This document shows, piece after piece, positions 6,238 through 13,654 of a DNA stretch of 14,639 nucleotides. Source of the DNA: an uncultured Oscillospiraceae bacterium (GTDB taxonomy: Bacteria > Bacillota > Clostridia > Oscillospirales > Ruminococcaceae); NCBI GenBank assembly GCA_905212515.1, contig CAJMEU010000062.1:1-14639 (forward strand), read 5' to 3'. Positions within the stretch are counted from its first letter, which is position 1. Each line of letters begins with the position of its first letter. The notes under the pieces are model-generated. The model ran no database searches and was not told the DNA's origin. It saw only the letters and a program-made list of their open reading frames with translations. A program made the translations under genes and the position numbers.

Positions 6238-7119
6238 TCAGGAATCTTCCGCCAAAAGCTGCTGTTTGCACTGGGCCAGCTCCTGCTGTTCCTCCGCGGG
6301 CAGCGCGGGGTACTGGGGGTCGATGTCCTCAAGCGTATCCACCACGATCTGGCTGATGAGATAGCGGGCGTACCATTTTTGGTCTGCCGGCACCACGTAC
6401 CAGGGCGCGTTTTTGGCCGCCGTGGCGTTGATGGCGTCCTCATAGGCCTTCTGATACTCATCCCAGTGGGCCCGTTCGGCCAGGTCGGAGGAGGAGAATT
6501 TCCAGTTCTTCGCCTGGTCGTCGATGCGCTCCAAAAAGCGCTCCTTCTGCTTATCCTTGGACACGTTGAGGAAGATCTTCACCACGCGGTAGCTGTTCTC
6601 GTACAAAAATTCCTCAAAGTGGCGGATCTGGCGGTAGCGTTTTTTGAACAGGTCCTTGTCCTCAACGACCCGGGGCGCCATGCGGTAGCCCTTCTGCATC
6701 TGATGCACCTTCACCACCAGCACGTCCTCGTAATAGCTGCGGTTGAAGATGCCCATTTTGCCCCGCTCGGGCAGAACGCGGGCCGCGCGCCACAGGTAAT
6801 CGTGGGCCAGCTCCTCCTTGCAGGGCTGCTTGAAGCTGACCACGTCCACCCCCTGGGGGTTCACCGCGCCCATCACGTGCTTGATGGGGCTGGCCTTGCC
6901 GGCGGCGTCCATGGCCTGCAGCACGATCAGCACCCCTTCCCGGCCGTCGGCGTACAGTTTGTCCTGCAGCTCGGCCAGTTTGGCCAGGTTTTTTTCCGTG
7001 CGGGCGATCAGCTCCGCCTTGTCCCCCTTGTCCAGGCCCGCGGCCTTGGCGCCGTGGGGGACGGCTTCCAGCGACAATTCTTTGCCGCCGTCGAAGGTGT
7101 ACTGGTGATAGTCTTTCAT
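6238..7119 (-). CDS. ppk2: PPK2-family polyphosphate:nucleotide phosphotransferase
   Basis: This enzyme transfers phosphate between polyphosphate and nucleotides (AMP, ADP or GDP depending on class). The 293-aa protein has one PPK2 domain. Visible are a Walker-A-like loop AMDAAGKAS (69-77, K75), followed by IKHVMGAVNPQGVDVVSFK, a Walker-B/lid region IFNRSYYEDVLV (124-135) with R127, and the C-terminal APWYVVPADQKWYAR block. The residue after the Walker lysine is Ala76, where Asp or Gly is usual. The block layout resembles class III enzymes, but the substrate cannot be told from sequence alone. AAAGGAG five nt before the ATG supports the start. Only 25 nt separate it from the upstream SpoIID-type gene on the same strand, with no terminator or promoter visible between, so co-transcription is likely. 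Confidence 0.92.
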   Translation of the reverse strand: MKDYHQYTFDGGKELSLEAVPHGAKAAGLDKGDKAELIARTEKNLAKLAELQDKLYADGREGVLIVLQAMDAAGKASPIKHVMGAVNPQGVDVVSFKQPCKEELAHDYLWRAARVLPERGKMGIFNRSYYEDVLVVKVHQMQKGYRMAPRVVEDKDLFKKRYRQIRHFEEFLYENSYRVVKIFLNVSKDKQKERFLERIDDQAKNWKFSSSDLAERAHWDEYQKAYEDAINATAAKNAPWYVVPADQKWYARYLISQIVVDTLEDIDPQYPALPAEEQQELAQCKQQLLAEDS

Positions 7120-7144
7120 GGCTGCTCCTTTCGCGCAGGGCGTT

Positions 7145-9469
7145 TTAAGCGGTGGTCAGCACGGTGCCGGGGAAGTAGTGGGCCAAAATCTGCTGATAGT
7201 TCCAGCCCGCCTTTGTGGCGTAGCCGTAAGCGCCGTATTGGCTCATACCCACGCCATGGCCCCAGCCGTAGAAGGTGAAGGTCCAGGTGCCGTTGCCGTT
7301 GTAGTTCATCACAAAGTTGGGGCTGCGCCAGCGATAGCCGCCTAGTTTCTCATTGGCCTTTTCAATAAAAAAGTTGCCTCTCGGTTTGGGATTGGAGATG
7401 CTCGCGCCTGTTTCATCGCGAATATAGGTCAGCCCGCATTGCACGGACTTCGCCAGATAATTGGGCCCGTATTCGAGCACCGTCAGCCACTGGGCCGGGT
7501 CCGCGTTCAGCGTAGCAGCAGCCGTTTTGCCATCGTAAATGTAATGGAAGATTCGGCTCATTTCATCAGAAGTGAAGATTTCCGTATGCGAATACCAGTC
7601 CGACGGCGTCACAGCCGCGTCATATGCGCTCTCCACGCTGACCAAATAGGGCACATTGCCCCCCCAAACGTCCACAGCGGCATTGGTACGGCCCGCGCTG
7701 GAGGCAAAATAGGAAGTTTGTGCCGCCTTGCCGTTATACGTCAGCATCTGGCCCGCAACCGCGTTCACCGCGTCGCGCACGGCCTGGGTGGGCGTTTTCC
7801 AGCTTGCCGTGGGCGCGGCCGTGCCCGCGCTGTACTGGTACATCAGCCAGCTGTAGGCGGCAACGCACTGGGCCTTGAATACCTCGGCGTTGTTCATGCC
7901 GCCCACTTCGCCCATGACGATATAGGCCAGCGCCTCGTTGGCGGCGGCCGTGTGCACCACGCCGGAAGTGTCGGTGATGGTCAGCGTGCCGGGCAAAGGC
8001 GTGGTGCCGCCCGGGTCGGTGGTGCCGCCGCCCACAGTCACCTCGCAGCGCTTGCAGTAATCCTTGAACTCGTCGCCCTGCAGCACCGTCTGCACGGCGG
8101 CGGGAATGCCGCTGTTGAGGACGATGTTTGCCAAATTCTGCTTTTCATAGCCGCTGATGTCGTTCTCGCGGCCCAGCAGGCCGTTGTACAGTGCCGTGGC
8201 CATGCCGGAGGCGGACAGGTTGCCGGCCAGGGCGGTGTACTCGCTGGTTTTCAGCACGTAGTCGTTCACCAGCTGGCTGCCGGAGTGTCCGCCGTTCAGG
8301 TAAGCGGCGTAGTTGTTCAAAATGCTGGTGTTGCCGTTTGTGTACCCCATCAGGTATTTGATGAGATTGTTGGCAAAGCCGGTGCGGTTGGGGTTCACGT
8401 CCCGCGCCTCGGAGGTGGCGATGGTCCCCTGAATGATATTATAGCGCGCACAAAGGTTTTTAAACTCCGTGCCCTCGGCAAAGCCCTTGAGCACATACGT
8501 GCGGGACACGCCCTTGCCCATCAAACCTTTCCAGGTGGCGGTGCCGCCGGCGTCGCCGGCGCGGTCGAACATGGCCCGGTACAGGTCCGCGATGTACTGG
8601 TCGTCCGATTTGTTCTGGCGCGTGTATTCGCCGCTGCCGAAAAAGCCCTGTACCACCTGGGCGCCCGTCTTGTCCCGGATGATCAGCCGGTTCGTCCAGT
8701 CGTTCAGGCCGCTCTCATCACCTTTGCGGCTGAACACCACCTGGTACAGCCGCTGCACAAACGCCGTCACGCTGGGGTTCTGGTCCCGCGGCTGCCCGCT
8801 GGTGTACGTCCCCGGGCTGATCCCGTACCGCGCGCACAGGTTCTTGAACTCTACGCCGTTCACAAACCCCGCGTACACGTAGTCCCGGCTCATCCCTCCG
8901 TCCAGGAAAGCCGTCCACGTCGCCAGGCCCTGCTGGTCCGCCGCACGGTCGAACATCGCACTATACAGGTCGTTCACATACTGGTAGTCCGTGCGGTTCA
9001 TGGCCTTGTATTCCTTGCTGTCGAAAAAGCCGTGGGCCACCGACGCACCCGTCTGCCCACCGTACAGCAGGCCCGTCACCCAGGTGTTCAGCCCCGAGGC
9101 GTCCGCCTCGCGGCCCATACCCACCCGGTACAGCCGCTGCACAAAGGCCGTCACGCTGGCGGCGTCCAAGTCCTTGTCGTCCTCGATGACCTCATCCGGC
9201 TCCTCCAGGGGCACGTCGTCCGCGGACGGGTCCCCCGCCGGCTCCACGCTGACCACCACGTCCTGCGTCCCCTCGGGCGCCGGGTCCTCCACGTCCGTCA
9301 GCGGCGCGTCCTCCGAAGGTGCATCCTCCGGCGCGCCGGGCGTCAGCTCTCCCTCCATCACCGGCGCCGGCGCCAGCGATGCCGGCGCTTCGGCCAGGGC
9401 CGCGGGCGCCAAGGCGGCCAGCATACAGGCGGCCAGGGCAAAAGCGGTGATACGCATCTGTGTTTTCAT
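7145..9469 (-). CDS. Secreted DUF4214-repeat protein with C-terminal SpoIID/LytB domain
   Basis: The predicted 774-aa surface or secreted protein has a signal peptide (1-26), an acidic Pro-rich linker (about 28-103), two well-conserved DUF4214 modules (about 105-216 and 232-344), a degenerate third one (about 360-476), a Gly/Thr/Pro hinge and a SpoIID domain (about 495-774). The SpoIID family cleaves denuded glycan strands as lytic transglycosylases. Matching features are E521 in the MGEVGGMNNAEVFKAQCVAA block, YFASSAGRTNAAVDVWGG (587-604), PYLVSVES and GWGHGVGMSQYGA (735-747). This is much longer than sporulation SpoIID (about 340 aa) and lacks a membrane anchor, so it is probably a wall-modifying paralogue rather than the engulfment protein. 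It has its own promoter and a ribosome binding site like that of its divergent neighbour. The catalytic region near 7500-7620 is about 52% GC, well below the rest of the gene. Confidence 0.9.
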   Translation of the reverse strand: MKTQMRITAFALAACMLAALAPAALAEAPASLAPAPVMEGELTPGAPEDAPSEDAPLTDVEDPAPEGTQDVVVSVEPAGDPSADDVPLEEPDEVIEDDKDLDAASVTAFVQRLYRVGMGREADASGLNTWVTGLLYGGQTGASVAHGFFDSKEYKAMNRTDYQYVNDLYSAMFDRAADQQGLATWTAFLDGGMSRDYVYAGFVNGVEFKNLCARYGISPGTYTSGQPRDQNPSVTAFVQRLYQVVFSRKGDESGLNDWTNRLIIRDKTGAQVVQGFFGSGEYTRQNKSDDQYIADLYRAMFDRAGDAGGTATWKGLMGKGVSRTYVLKGFAEGTEFKNLCARYNIIQGTIATSEARDVNPNRTGFANNLIKYLMGYTNGNTSILNNYAAYLNGGHSGSQLVNDYVLKTSEYTALAGNLSASGMATALYNGLLGRENDISGYEKQNLANIVLNSGIPAAVQTVLQGDEFKDYCKRCEVTVGGGTTDPGGTTPLPGTLTITDTSGVVHTAAANEALAYIVMGEVGGMNNAEVFKAQCVAAYSWLMYQYSAGTAAPTASWKTPTQAVRDAVNAVAGQMLTYNGKAAQTSYFASSAGRTNAAVDVWGGNVPYLVSVESAYDAAVTPSDWYSHTEIFTSDEMSRIFHYIYDGKTAAATLNADPAQWLTVLEYGPNYLAKSVQCGLTYIRDETGASISNPKPRGNFFIEKANEKLGGYRWRSPNFVMNYNGNGTWTFTFYGWGHGVGMSQYGAYGYATKAGWNYQQILAHYFPGTVLTTA

Positions 9470-9520
9470 GATTCTCTCCTTTTCACGTTCATCGCGCTGA
9501 AATGCGGGTTACTTATCCTT

Positions 9521-9549
9521 ATCTTACAACGAATGCGGCCGGATTGCAA
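9521..9549 (-). promoter_or_regulatory. Sigma-A promoter of the DUF4214-SpoIID gene
   Basis: On the minus strand TTGCAA (9549-9544) and TAAGAT (9526-9521) are separated by 17 nt. AAAAGGAGAG and the start codon follow about 50 nt downstream. Confidence 0.65.
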
Positions 9550-9628
9550 TTTTCCCGCGGCATTTTTACATTTTTTGGCCCCCTGTTTGCCGAAAGTTGT
9601 AAAAATACGGTAATGGGCGGAAAAGACC

Positions 9629-9657
9629 TTGTATTTTTGTCGAACCTCCTGTATCAT
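9629..9657 (+). promoter_or_regulatory. Possible promoter of the DUF4214-GH25 gene
   Basis: TTGTAT (9629-9634) and TATCAT (9652-9657) have a 17-nt spacer, about 38 nt before the start codon. The -35 matches the consensus at only three positions. An 8-bp inverted repeat (TTTTTACA at 9563-9570, TGTAAAAA at 9598-9605) in the shared 225-nt divergent region could be an operator. Confidence 0.45.
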
Positions 9658-9694
9658 AACACATAGTAATATTATACAAAAAGGAGAGCGAACC

Positions 9695-11884
9695 ATGAAG
9701 CTGAACCGCCTGTTGTCCCTGTTGCTGGCCGGAGTGATGGCACTGGGCCTGGCCGCGCCGGGCTTTGCCGACGCCCTGCCCCCCGGCGAGACCGCCGCGG
9801 CGGTGGACGCGACCCTGCCCGCAGAAGACGCCCCGCTTGTGAATGAGGAGGCCCCGGAAGCGCAGGAGCCCCCGGCCCCGCCCGCGCAGGACGCCCCCTC
9901 GGAAGACCTGGAGGACGCGGCAGAGGACGACGCCCTGCCCGGCGTGACCGTGGAGGTGACGGGCCCGGAGGACGCGCCCCCAGAAGACGGCCTTCCCGAG
10001 GCGCCCATGGAGGAAGCCCCCATCGAGGAACCCTTGGGCGCGGGCCCCGGGGACCCAGTGTATGAGTTTGTGGCGCGGCTGTACCGCGTGACCCTGGGCC
10101 GCGAGGGCGAGGAAGCCGGCCTGGCCGATTGGGCTGCCCGGCTGACGGATCATCGATCGGACGGCGCCAGCGCGGCCTACGGCTTTTTCTTCGGCAAGGA
10201 ATATCAGGGCCGCGGCCGCACGGACGAAGAGTTTGTGGCCGACCTGTACAGCGCCATGTTCGACAGGGAGGGCGACGCGCAGGGCGCCGCCACCTGGACG
10301 GCATTTCTGGACGGCGGCATGAGCCGCGAGTTCGTGTTCTCCGGCTTTGTGGAGGGCACCGAGTTCAAAAATCTGTGCGCCCGCTACGGCATCAGCCCGG
10401 GCGCGTATCAAAGCAGCCAGCCGCGGGACCGCAACCCCAGCGCCACGGCCTTTGTGGCCCGCCTGTACCAGGTGGTGTTCAGCCGCAAGGGCGACGAAAG
10501 CGGCCTGAACACCTGGACGGATCTGCTGACCACAGGCCGGTATACCGCCGCCCAGGTGGCCCACGATTTCTTCTACAGCGGCGAATATCTGGCCAAGAAC
10601 ACCTCGGAGGAGCAATATCTGATCGACCTGTACAAGGCCATGTTCGACCGGGACGGCGACGTCGGCGGCATCGCCACCTGGAAAGGGCAGTTCGCCCAGG
10701 GCGCGTCGCGCCTGGCGGTGCTGGACGGCTTCGTCAGCGGCGTGGAATTTAAGAACCTGTGCGCCCGCTACGGCCTGCAGCCCGGCAGCCTGCCCCAGCG
10801 CGAGCTGCGGGACCAGCACCCCGGGCCGGCCACCTTCCTGTACCGGCTGTGCACCCAGCTGCTGGCCCGCCTGCCCGGCGAGGAGATGAACTGGTACGTG
10901 CAGCGCATCCTGGACGGCGAGACGGGCCGCGCCGTTGTGCTGGAATACGTGCAGACGCAGGAATTTGCCCTGCGCAACTTGCAGAACTATGAGGTGGCGG
11001 GCGTGCTGTACGCGGGCCTTTTGAACCGCGCGCCCACCCAGGACGAATCCAGCACGGCCTTTTTGTACCTGGCCCAGGGCGGCACGGCCGTGGGCCTGGC
11101 GCAGAAGATCATCGACACGGCCGAGTTTGCCAGCTACTGCGCGGCGCTGAACGTGAAAGGCGGCGGCGCCGGCGGGCAGGAGACCACCTTCCCCATCAAC
11201 GGCATCGACGTGGCCATGTATCAAAACGAGAACACGCTGAAGGCCACCGGTTCGCCCTACATCAATTGGGACGCCGTGGCCGCCAGCGGGGTGAAGTTCG
11301 TGATGGTGCGCGCCGTCAGCACCAATGCGAATGACCAGATTTATGAAGACCCCTACTTCCGCGCCAACGTGCGCGGCGCCAAGGCCGCGGGCCTACAGGT
11401 GGGCGCCTATCTGTTCAGCTATGCCACCAACGAGACAGAGGTGGTGAACGAGACCAACGCTTTCCTGGCCGCGGTGTCGGCACTGGAGAGCGAAGGCATC
11501 CGCTTCGACTATCCCCTGGCCATCGACATGGAGAAGAACCTCCACGGCCTCTCGCGTGAGCGGCTGAGCCAGCTGACGCAGATGGCCCTGGCCATTTTGG
11601 ACCAGCGCGGTTACTATCCCATGCTGTACACAGGCGATTATTTTTACCGCGACAACTTGATCGGCAGCTATTTTGACGGATACGACAAATGGATCGCGCA
11701 CTACGGCGCGCCGGTGGTCAGCCTGCCCCAGGGCCAGTACCACATCTGGCAATACACCAGTACGGGCACCGTGCCCGGCGTCGGCGGCAATGTGGACATG
11801 AACTACGGCTACGTGGACTACGGGCATAAAATACGCACCACCACCAATGGCAAAGGCCAGCTCTACAACCACTGGGGGCAGTAA
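9695..11884 (+). CDS. Secreted DUF4214-repeat protein with C-terminal GH25 muramidase domain
   Basis: The 729-aa predicted lysozyme-type N-acetylmuramidase has a signal peptide (about 1-25), an acidic, Pro-rich linker (about 27-118), two strong DUF4214 modules (about 121-232 and 249-360), a divergent third (about 377-486), a Gly-rich hinge and a GH25 barrel (about 499-729). GH25 catalytic-site residues are all present: D505 in GIDVAMYQ, D611 and E613 in AIDMEKN, and D701 in GGNVDMNYGY, plus HIWQYTS. The start at 9695 follows AAGGAGAG by about 7 nt; an upstream in-frame start would add residues before a clear signal peptide. Its N-terminal half is a close paralogue of the divergent SpoIID-bearing protein (for example EFKNLCARYGISPG and LYQVVFSRKGDESGLN in both). 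DUF4214 has no settled function, so anchoring or wall-binding is inference. Confidence 0.92.
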   Translation: MKLNRLLSLLLAGVMALGLAAPGFADALPPGETAAAVDATLPAEDAPLVNEEAPEAQEPPAPPAQDAPSEDLEDAAEDDALPGVTVEVTGPEDAPPEDGLPEAPMEEAPIEEPLGAGPGDPVYEFVARLYRVTLGREGEEAGLADWAARLTDHRSDGASAAYGFFFGKEYQGRGRTDEEFVADLYSAMFDREGDAQGAATWTAFLDGGMSREFVFSGFVEGTEFKNLCARYGISPGAYQSSQPRDRNPSATAFVARLYQVVFSRKGDESGLNTWTDLLTTGRYTAAQVAHDFFYSGEYLAKNTSEEQYLIDLYKAMFDRDGDVGGIATWKGQFAQGASRLAVLDGFVSGVEFKNLCARYGLQPGSLPQRELRDQHPGPATFLYRLCTQLLARLPGEEMNWYVQRILDGETGRAVVLEYVQTQEFALRNLQNYEVAGVLYAGLLNRAPTQDESSTAFLYLAQGGTAVGLAQKIIDTAEFASYCAALNVKGGGAGGQETTFPINGIDVAMYQNENTLKATGSPYINWDAVAASGVKFVMVRAVSTNANDQIYEDPYFRANVRGAKAAGLQVGAYLFSYATNETEVVNETNAFLAAVSALESEGIRFDYPLAIDMEKNLHGLSRERLSQLTQMALAILDQRGYYPMLYTGDYFYRDNLIGSYFDGYDKWIAHYGAPVVSLPQGQYHIWQYTSTGTVPGVGGNVDMNYGYVDYGHKIRTTTNGKGQLYNHWGQ

Positions 11885-12005
11885 GCGCTTTCGGCGCCCT
11901 CTTGGCAATGCCCCGGCCGGCGGACCTGCTGGCTGCGCTGGCGTGGAAAAGCCCGGCCCGCAAAACAATGGGGCCGAAGTAAAACGGGCCCAAACATAAA
12001 AAACA

Positions 12006-12039
12006 GGCAGGGTGGCAAAACCACCCTGCCATTTTTTTT
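12006..12039. terminator. Bidirectional intrinsic terminator between the GH25 gene and spoIIP
   Basis: The 10-bp stem GGCAGGGTGG/CCACCCTGCC with loop CAAAA is followed by eight T on the plus strand and preceded by an A-run (ATAAAAAACA), so it serves both convergent genes. The spoIIP stop codon lies at the end of the T-run. Confidence 0.92.
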
Positions 12040-13192
12040 ATCCGCCGGCCAGCAGCGCCGCCAGGGCGCGGGCTGCCAGCTCGCCGCCGCGCAAGGCTTC
12101 GTCCAGGGTGTTGCCGTGGCTGCCCACCTCGATCAGCAGGCTGCCGGTGGTCAGGTCCTGGTTGTAATAGCGGTAATCGAACAGCACCGGCCGGGCCAGG
12201 CCGGGCGTGGCCGTGGCCATGGCGTCCTGCCAGCGGGCGGCGAAGCGCAGGTTCTGGCGGAAATTGGGCAGGTTGCCGCCGTTGTCCGCCCCGCAGATGA
12301 TCATCACCTGGGCGCACTTGAGGCCGTTCCAGGTGAACACGGGCTTGGTGCGGCTGCCGTCCTGGCCGCCGATGGCGTCCCGGTGCACATCCAGCACCAC
12401 TTTGATGGAGGGGTATTGCTCCAGGTATTTGCGCACCGTGGCGTTGCTGTTGGCATAGCTGCCGGTATAGCTGGGATAGTCGTGCAAGGTGGTGTCCTGC
12501 ACGGTGCAGATGCCCGCGTCGTTCAGCACCTGGGCCATGGCCGCGCCCACGGCCACCATATTGACGGCGCTGTCCGTGGTGCGGGCGCTGGCCGCGGGGT
12601 CTGTCCAGGCGTGCTCCTCCAGCTCGTACGTCTCGGTGGCATGGGTGTGCATGATCAGCACCTGGGGCGCGGCGGAGTGCAGCTCGATGTTGAAGGGAAG
12701 CGGGCCGGAGACTTCCGCCGCCACCTCGGCGTTGGTCAGGTCGGTGCAGTTCTTGATGGTGCCCGCACCGCAGGCGACCGTCTGGCCGCCCGCGTCCTGG
12801 GTGTAAAAGCGCTGGTACAGCGGCGCCATGCCTTCGGGTACGGCTTCGTCGGGCAGGGGGGCCAGCAGGGCCGGGTCCGTGCCCGGCGCGGCGGGCAGTA
12901 CCGGGGTGGGGGCCTCAGGCTCGGCCGGCGCCTGGCTTTCCGGCGCGGGTGCCGGCGCGGCGGCGTCCTCGGTCGGCAGGGGGGGCTGGGCCTCCGGCTG
13001 GGGCGCGGCGGGCGGTGCGGGGCTTTCGGCGGCCAGGGCTTGTCCCGCGGCGCCCAAGGCGGCGGCGGGGCTGGCCAGGAAGGCCGCGGCGGCCAGGGCC
13101 GTCTGGGGCGGCGGCGCGCTGACCCATAAGGCGGCCAGCACCGACGCGCACAATACGCCCGTCAGCACCCGTGTCTGCAATTTGCCAGCCAT
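12038..13192 (-). CDS. spoIIP: Stage II sporulation protein P (SpoIIP)
   Basis: SpoIIP is a membrane-anchored, zinc-dependent amidase and endopeptidase of the engulfment DMP complex (SpoIID, SpoIIM, SpoIIP), acting on septal peptidoglycan in the mother cell. The 384-aa protein has an N-terminal membrane anchor (about 9-26), a long Ala/Pro-rich linker (about 27-120) and a catalytic domain with the family motifs MHTHATETY (181-189), DVHRDA (268-273) and LLIEVGSHGNT (352-362, E355). The ATG at 13192 follows AGAGGTGA. Upstream is a good sigma-E-type promoter, which matches known mother-cell expression. The gene is not next to gpr, its frequent partner. It lies 85 nt after an AbrB-type gene on the same strand and converges on the GH25 gene. 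Confidence 0.95.
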   Translation of the reverse strand: MAGKLQTRVLTGVLCASVLAALWVSAPPPQTALAAAAFLASPAAALGAAGQALAAESPAPPAAPQPEAQPPLPTEDAAAPAPAPESQAPAEPEAPTPVLPAAPGTDPALLAPLPDEAVPEGMAPLYQRFYTQDAGGQTVACGAGTIKNCTDLTNAEVAAEVSGPLPFNIELHSAAPQVLIMHTHATETYELEEHAWTDPAASARTTDSAVNMVAVGAAMAQVLNDAGICTVQDTTLHDYPSYTGSYANSNATVRKYLEQYPSIKVVLDVHRDAIGGQDGSRTKPVFTWNGLKCAQVMIICGADNGGNLPNFRQNLRFAARWQDAMATATPGLARPVLFDYRYYNQDLTTGSLLIEVGSHGNTLDEALRGGELAARALAALLAGG

Positions 13193-13214
13193 AACCGCTC
13201 ACCTCTCACGGGGC

Positions 13215-13244
13215 AGTATATGCGGCGTGGGGCCAGGGATATGC
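13215..13244 (-). promoter_or_regulatory. Sigma-E-like sporulation promoter of spoIIP
   Basis: On the minus strand GCATATC (13244-13238) matches the sigma-E -35 consensus KMATATW at 6 of 7 positions, and CATATACT (13222-13215) matches the -10 consensus CATACAMT at 7 of 8, with a 15-nt spacer. The expected transcript start near 13208 leaves only about 16 nt before the start codon, which is tight but holds the ribosome binding site. Confidence 0.65.
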
Positions 13245-13245
13245 G

Positions 13246-13279
13246 AAGGGCGGCCCGAAGCGGGCCGCCCTTTCTTTTT
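13246..13279 (+). terminator. Strong hairpin with T-tract facing the plus strand
   Basis: A 12-bp stem (AAGGGCGGCCCG/CGGGCCGCCCTT, 3-nt loop) is followed on the plus strand by TCTTTTT. No plus-strand gene ends here; abrB and spoIIP are both on the minus strand. In the minus direction the hairpin lacks a U-tract, so abrB readthrough into spoIIP is possible. Confidence 0.6.
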
Positions 13280-13475
13280 ATGGTTCGCTGGGGCAGTAGG
13301 TGCCCTCCGGGGGCGCCTTTTCCAAAATGATGCGGCCGTTCTTTTCGTCCAGCAGCACGGCCAATTTGTCGTGGGGTTCAATGCCGAATGCCTTTCTGGT
13401 ATCCATGGGCAGCACGATGCGGCCCAGGGAATCCACCTCGCGCACATACCCGGTCCAACGGATCAAGTTGATCAT
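13278..13475 (-). CDS. AbrB/SpoVT-family transition-state regulator (65 aa)
   Basis: This is a predicted small dimeric DNA-binding protein with a swapped-hairpin SpoVT-AbrB fold. Residues about 8-53 fit the family: TGYVREVDSLGRIVLPMDTR, then KAFGIEPHDKLAVLLDE and GRIILEK. It resembles the N-terminal domain of Bacillus AbrB or SpoVT; the C-terminal part of those proteins is absent and only a short tail remains. AAAAAGGAG eight nt before the ATG supports the start. Such regulators often repress stationary-phase and sporulation genes. Its place directly upstream of spoIIP on the same strand fits that theme, but direct control is inference. No clear promoter was found in the AT-rich region upstream. 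Confidence 0.9.
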   Translation of the reverse strand: MINLIRWTGYVREVDSLGRIVLPMDTRKAFGIEPHDKLAVLLDEKNGRIILEKAPPEGTYCPSEP

Positions 13476-13586
13476 AATCGTCGCTCCTTTTTACAAAAAA
13501 CATTGGTGTAAATTTCCAATTCAAGCCTAACATATAAAAAATTTTCCGTACAGCCCCTATCCGGGGAAATTTCTCCGAATAGAGCA

Positions 13587-13615
13587 TTTACCATTTCCTC
13601 CGCTTCTTTTATAGT
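13587..13615 (+). promoter_or_regulatory. Likely promoter of the second HTH regulator
   Basis: TTTACC (13587-13592) and TATAGT (13610-13615) have a 17-nt spacer, about 40 nt before the GTG start. It lies in the 179-nt region shared with the divergent abrB-like gene. Confidence 0.6.
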
Positions 13616-13654
13616 ATTGGTACAATTTTCCTCTGAGGAAAAGGCGGTGAAAAG

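Noticed and set aside
4379..6271. 630-codon open frame antisense to the M3 peptidase
   Set aside because: Low-complexity His/Gly/Val/Leu composition mirrors the codon bias of pepF on the other strand; no family resemblance and no initiation signals.
7439..9613. 724-codon plus-strand frame opposite the DUF4214-SpoIID gene
   Set aside because: It is a shadow of the real gene, whose signal peptide, DUF4214 modules and SpoIID motifs are unmistakable.
9566..11224. 552-codon minus-strand frame opposite the GH25 gene
   Set aside because: Antisense shadow. Its resemblance to the 7439-9613 shadow only reflects the paralogy of the two real genes.
13560..13605. Possible sigma-H promoter for the AbrB-like gene (GGAGGAAAT on the minus strand)
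   Set aside because: The -35-like box fits, but the only -10-like match (GAGAAATT) lies about 17 nt away instead of the required 11-12 nt.
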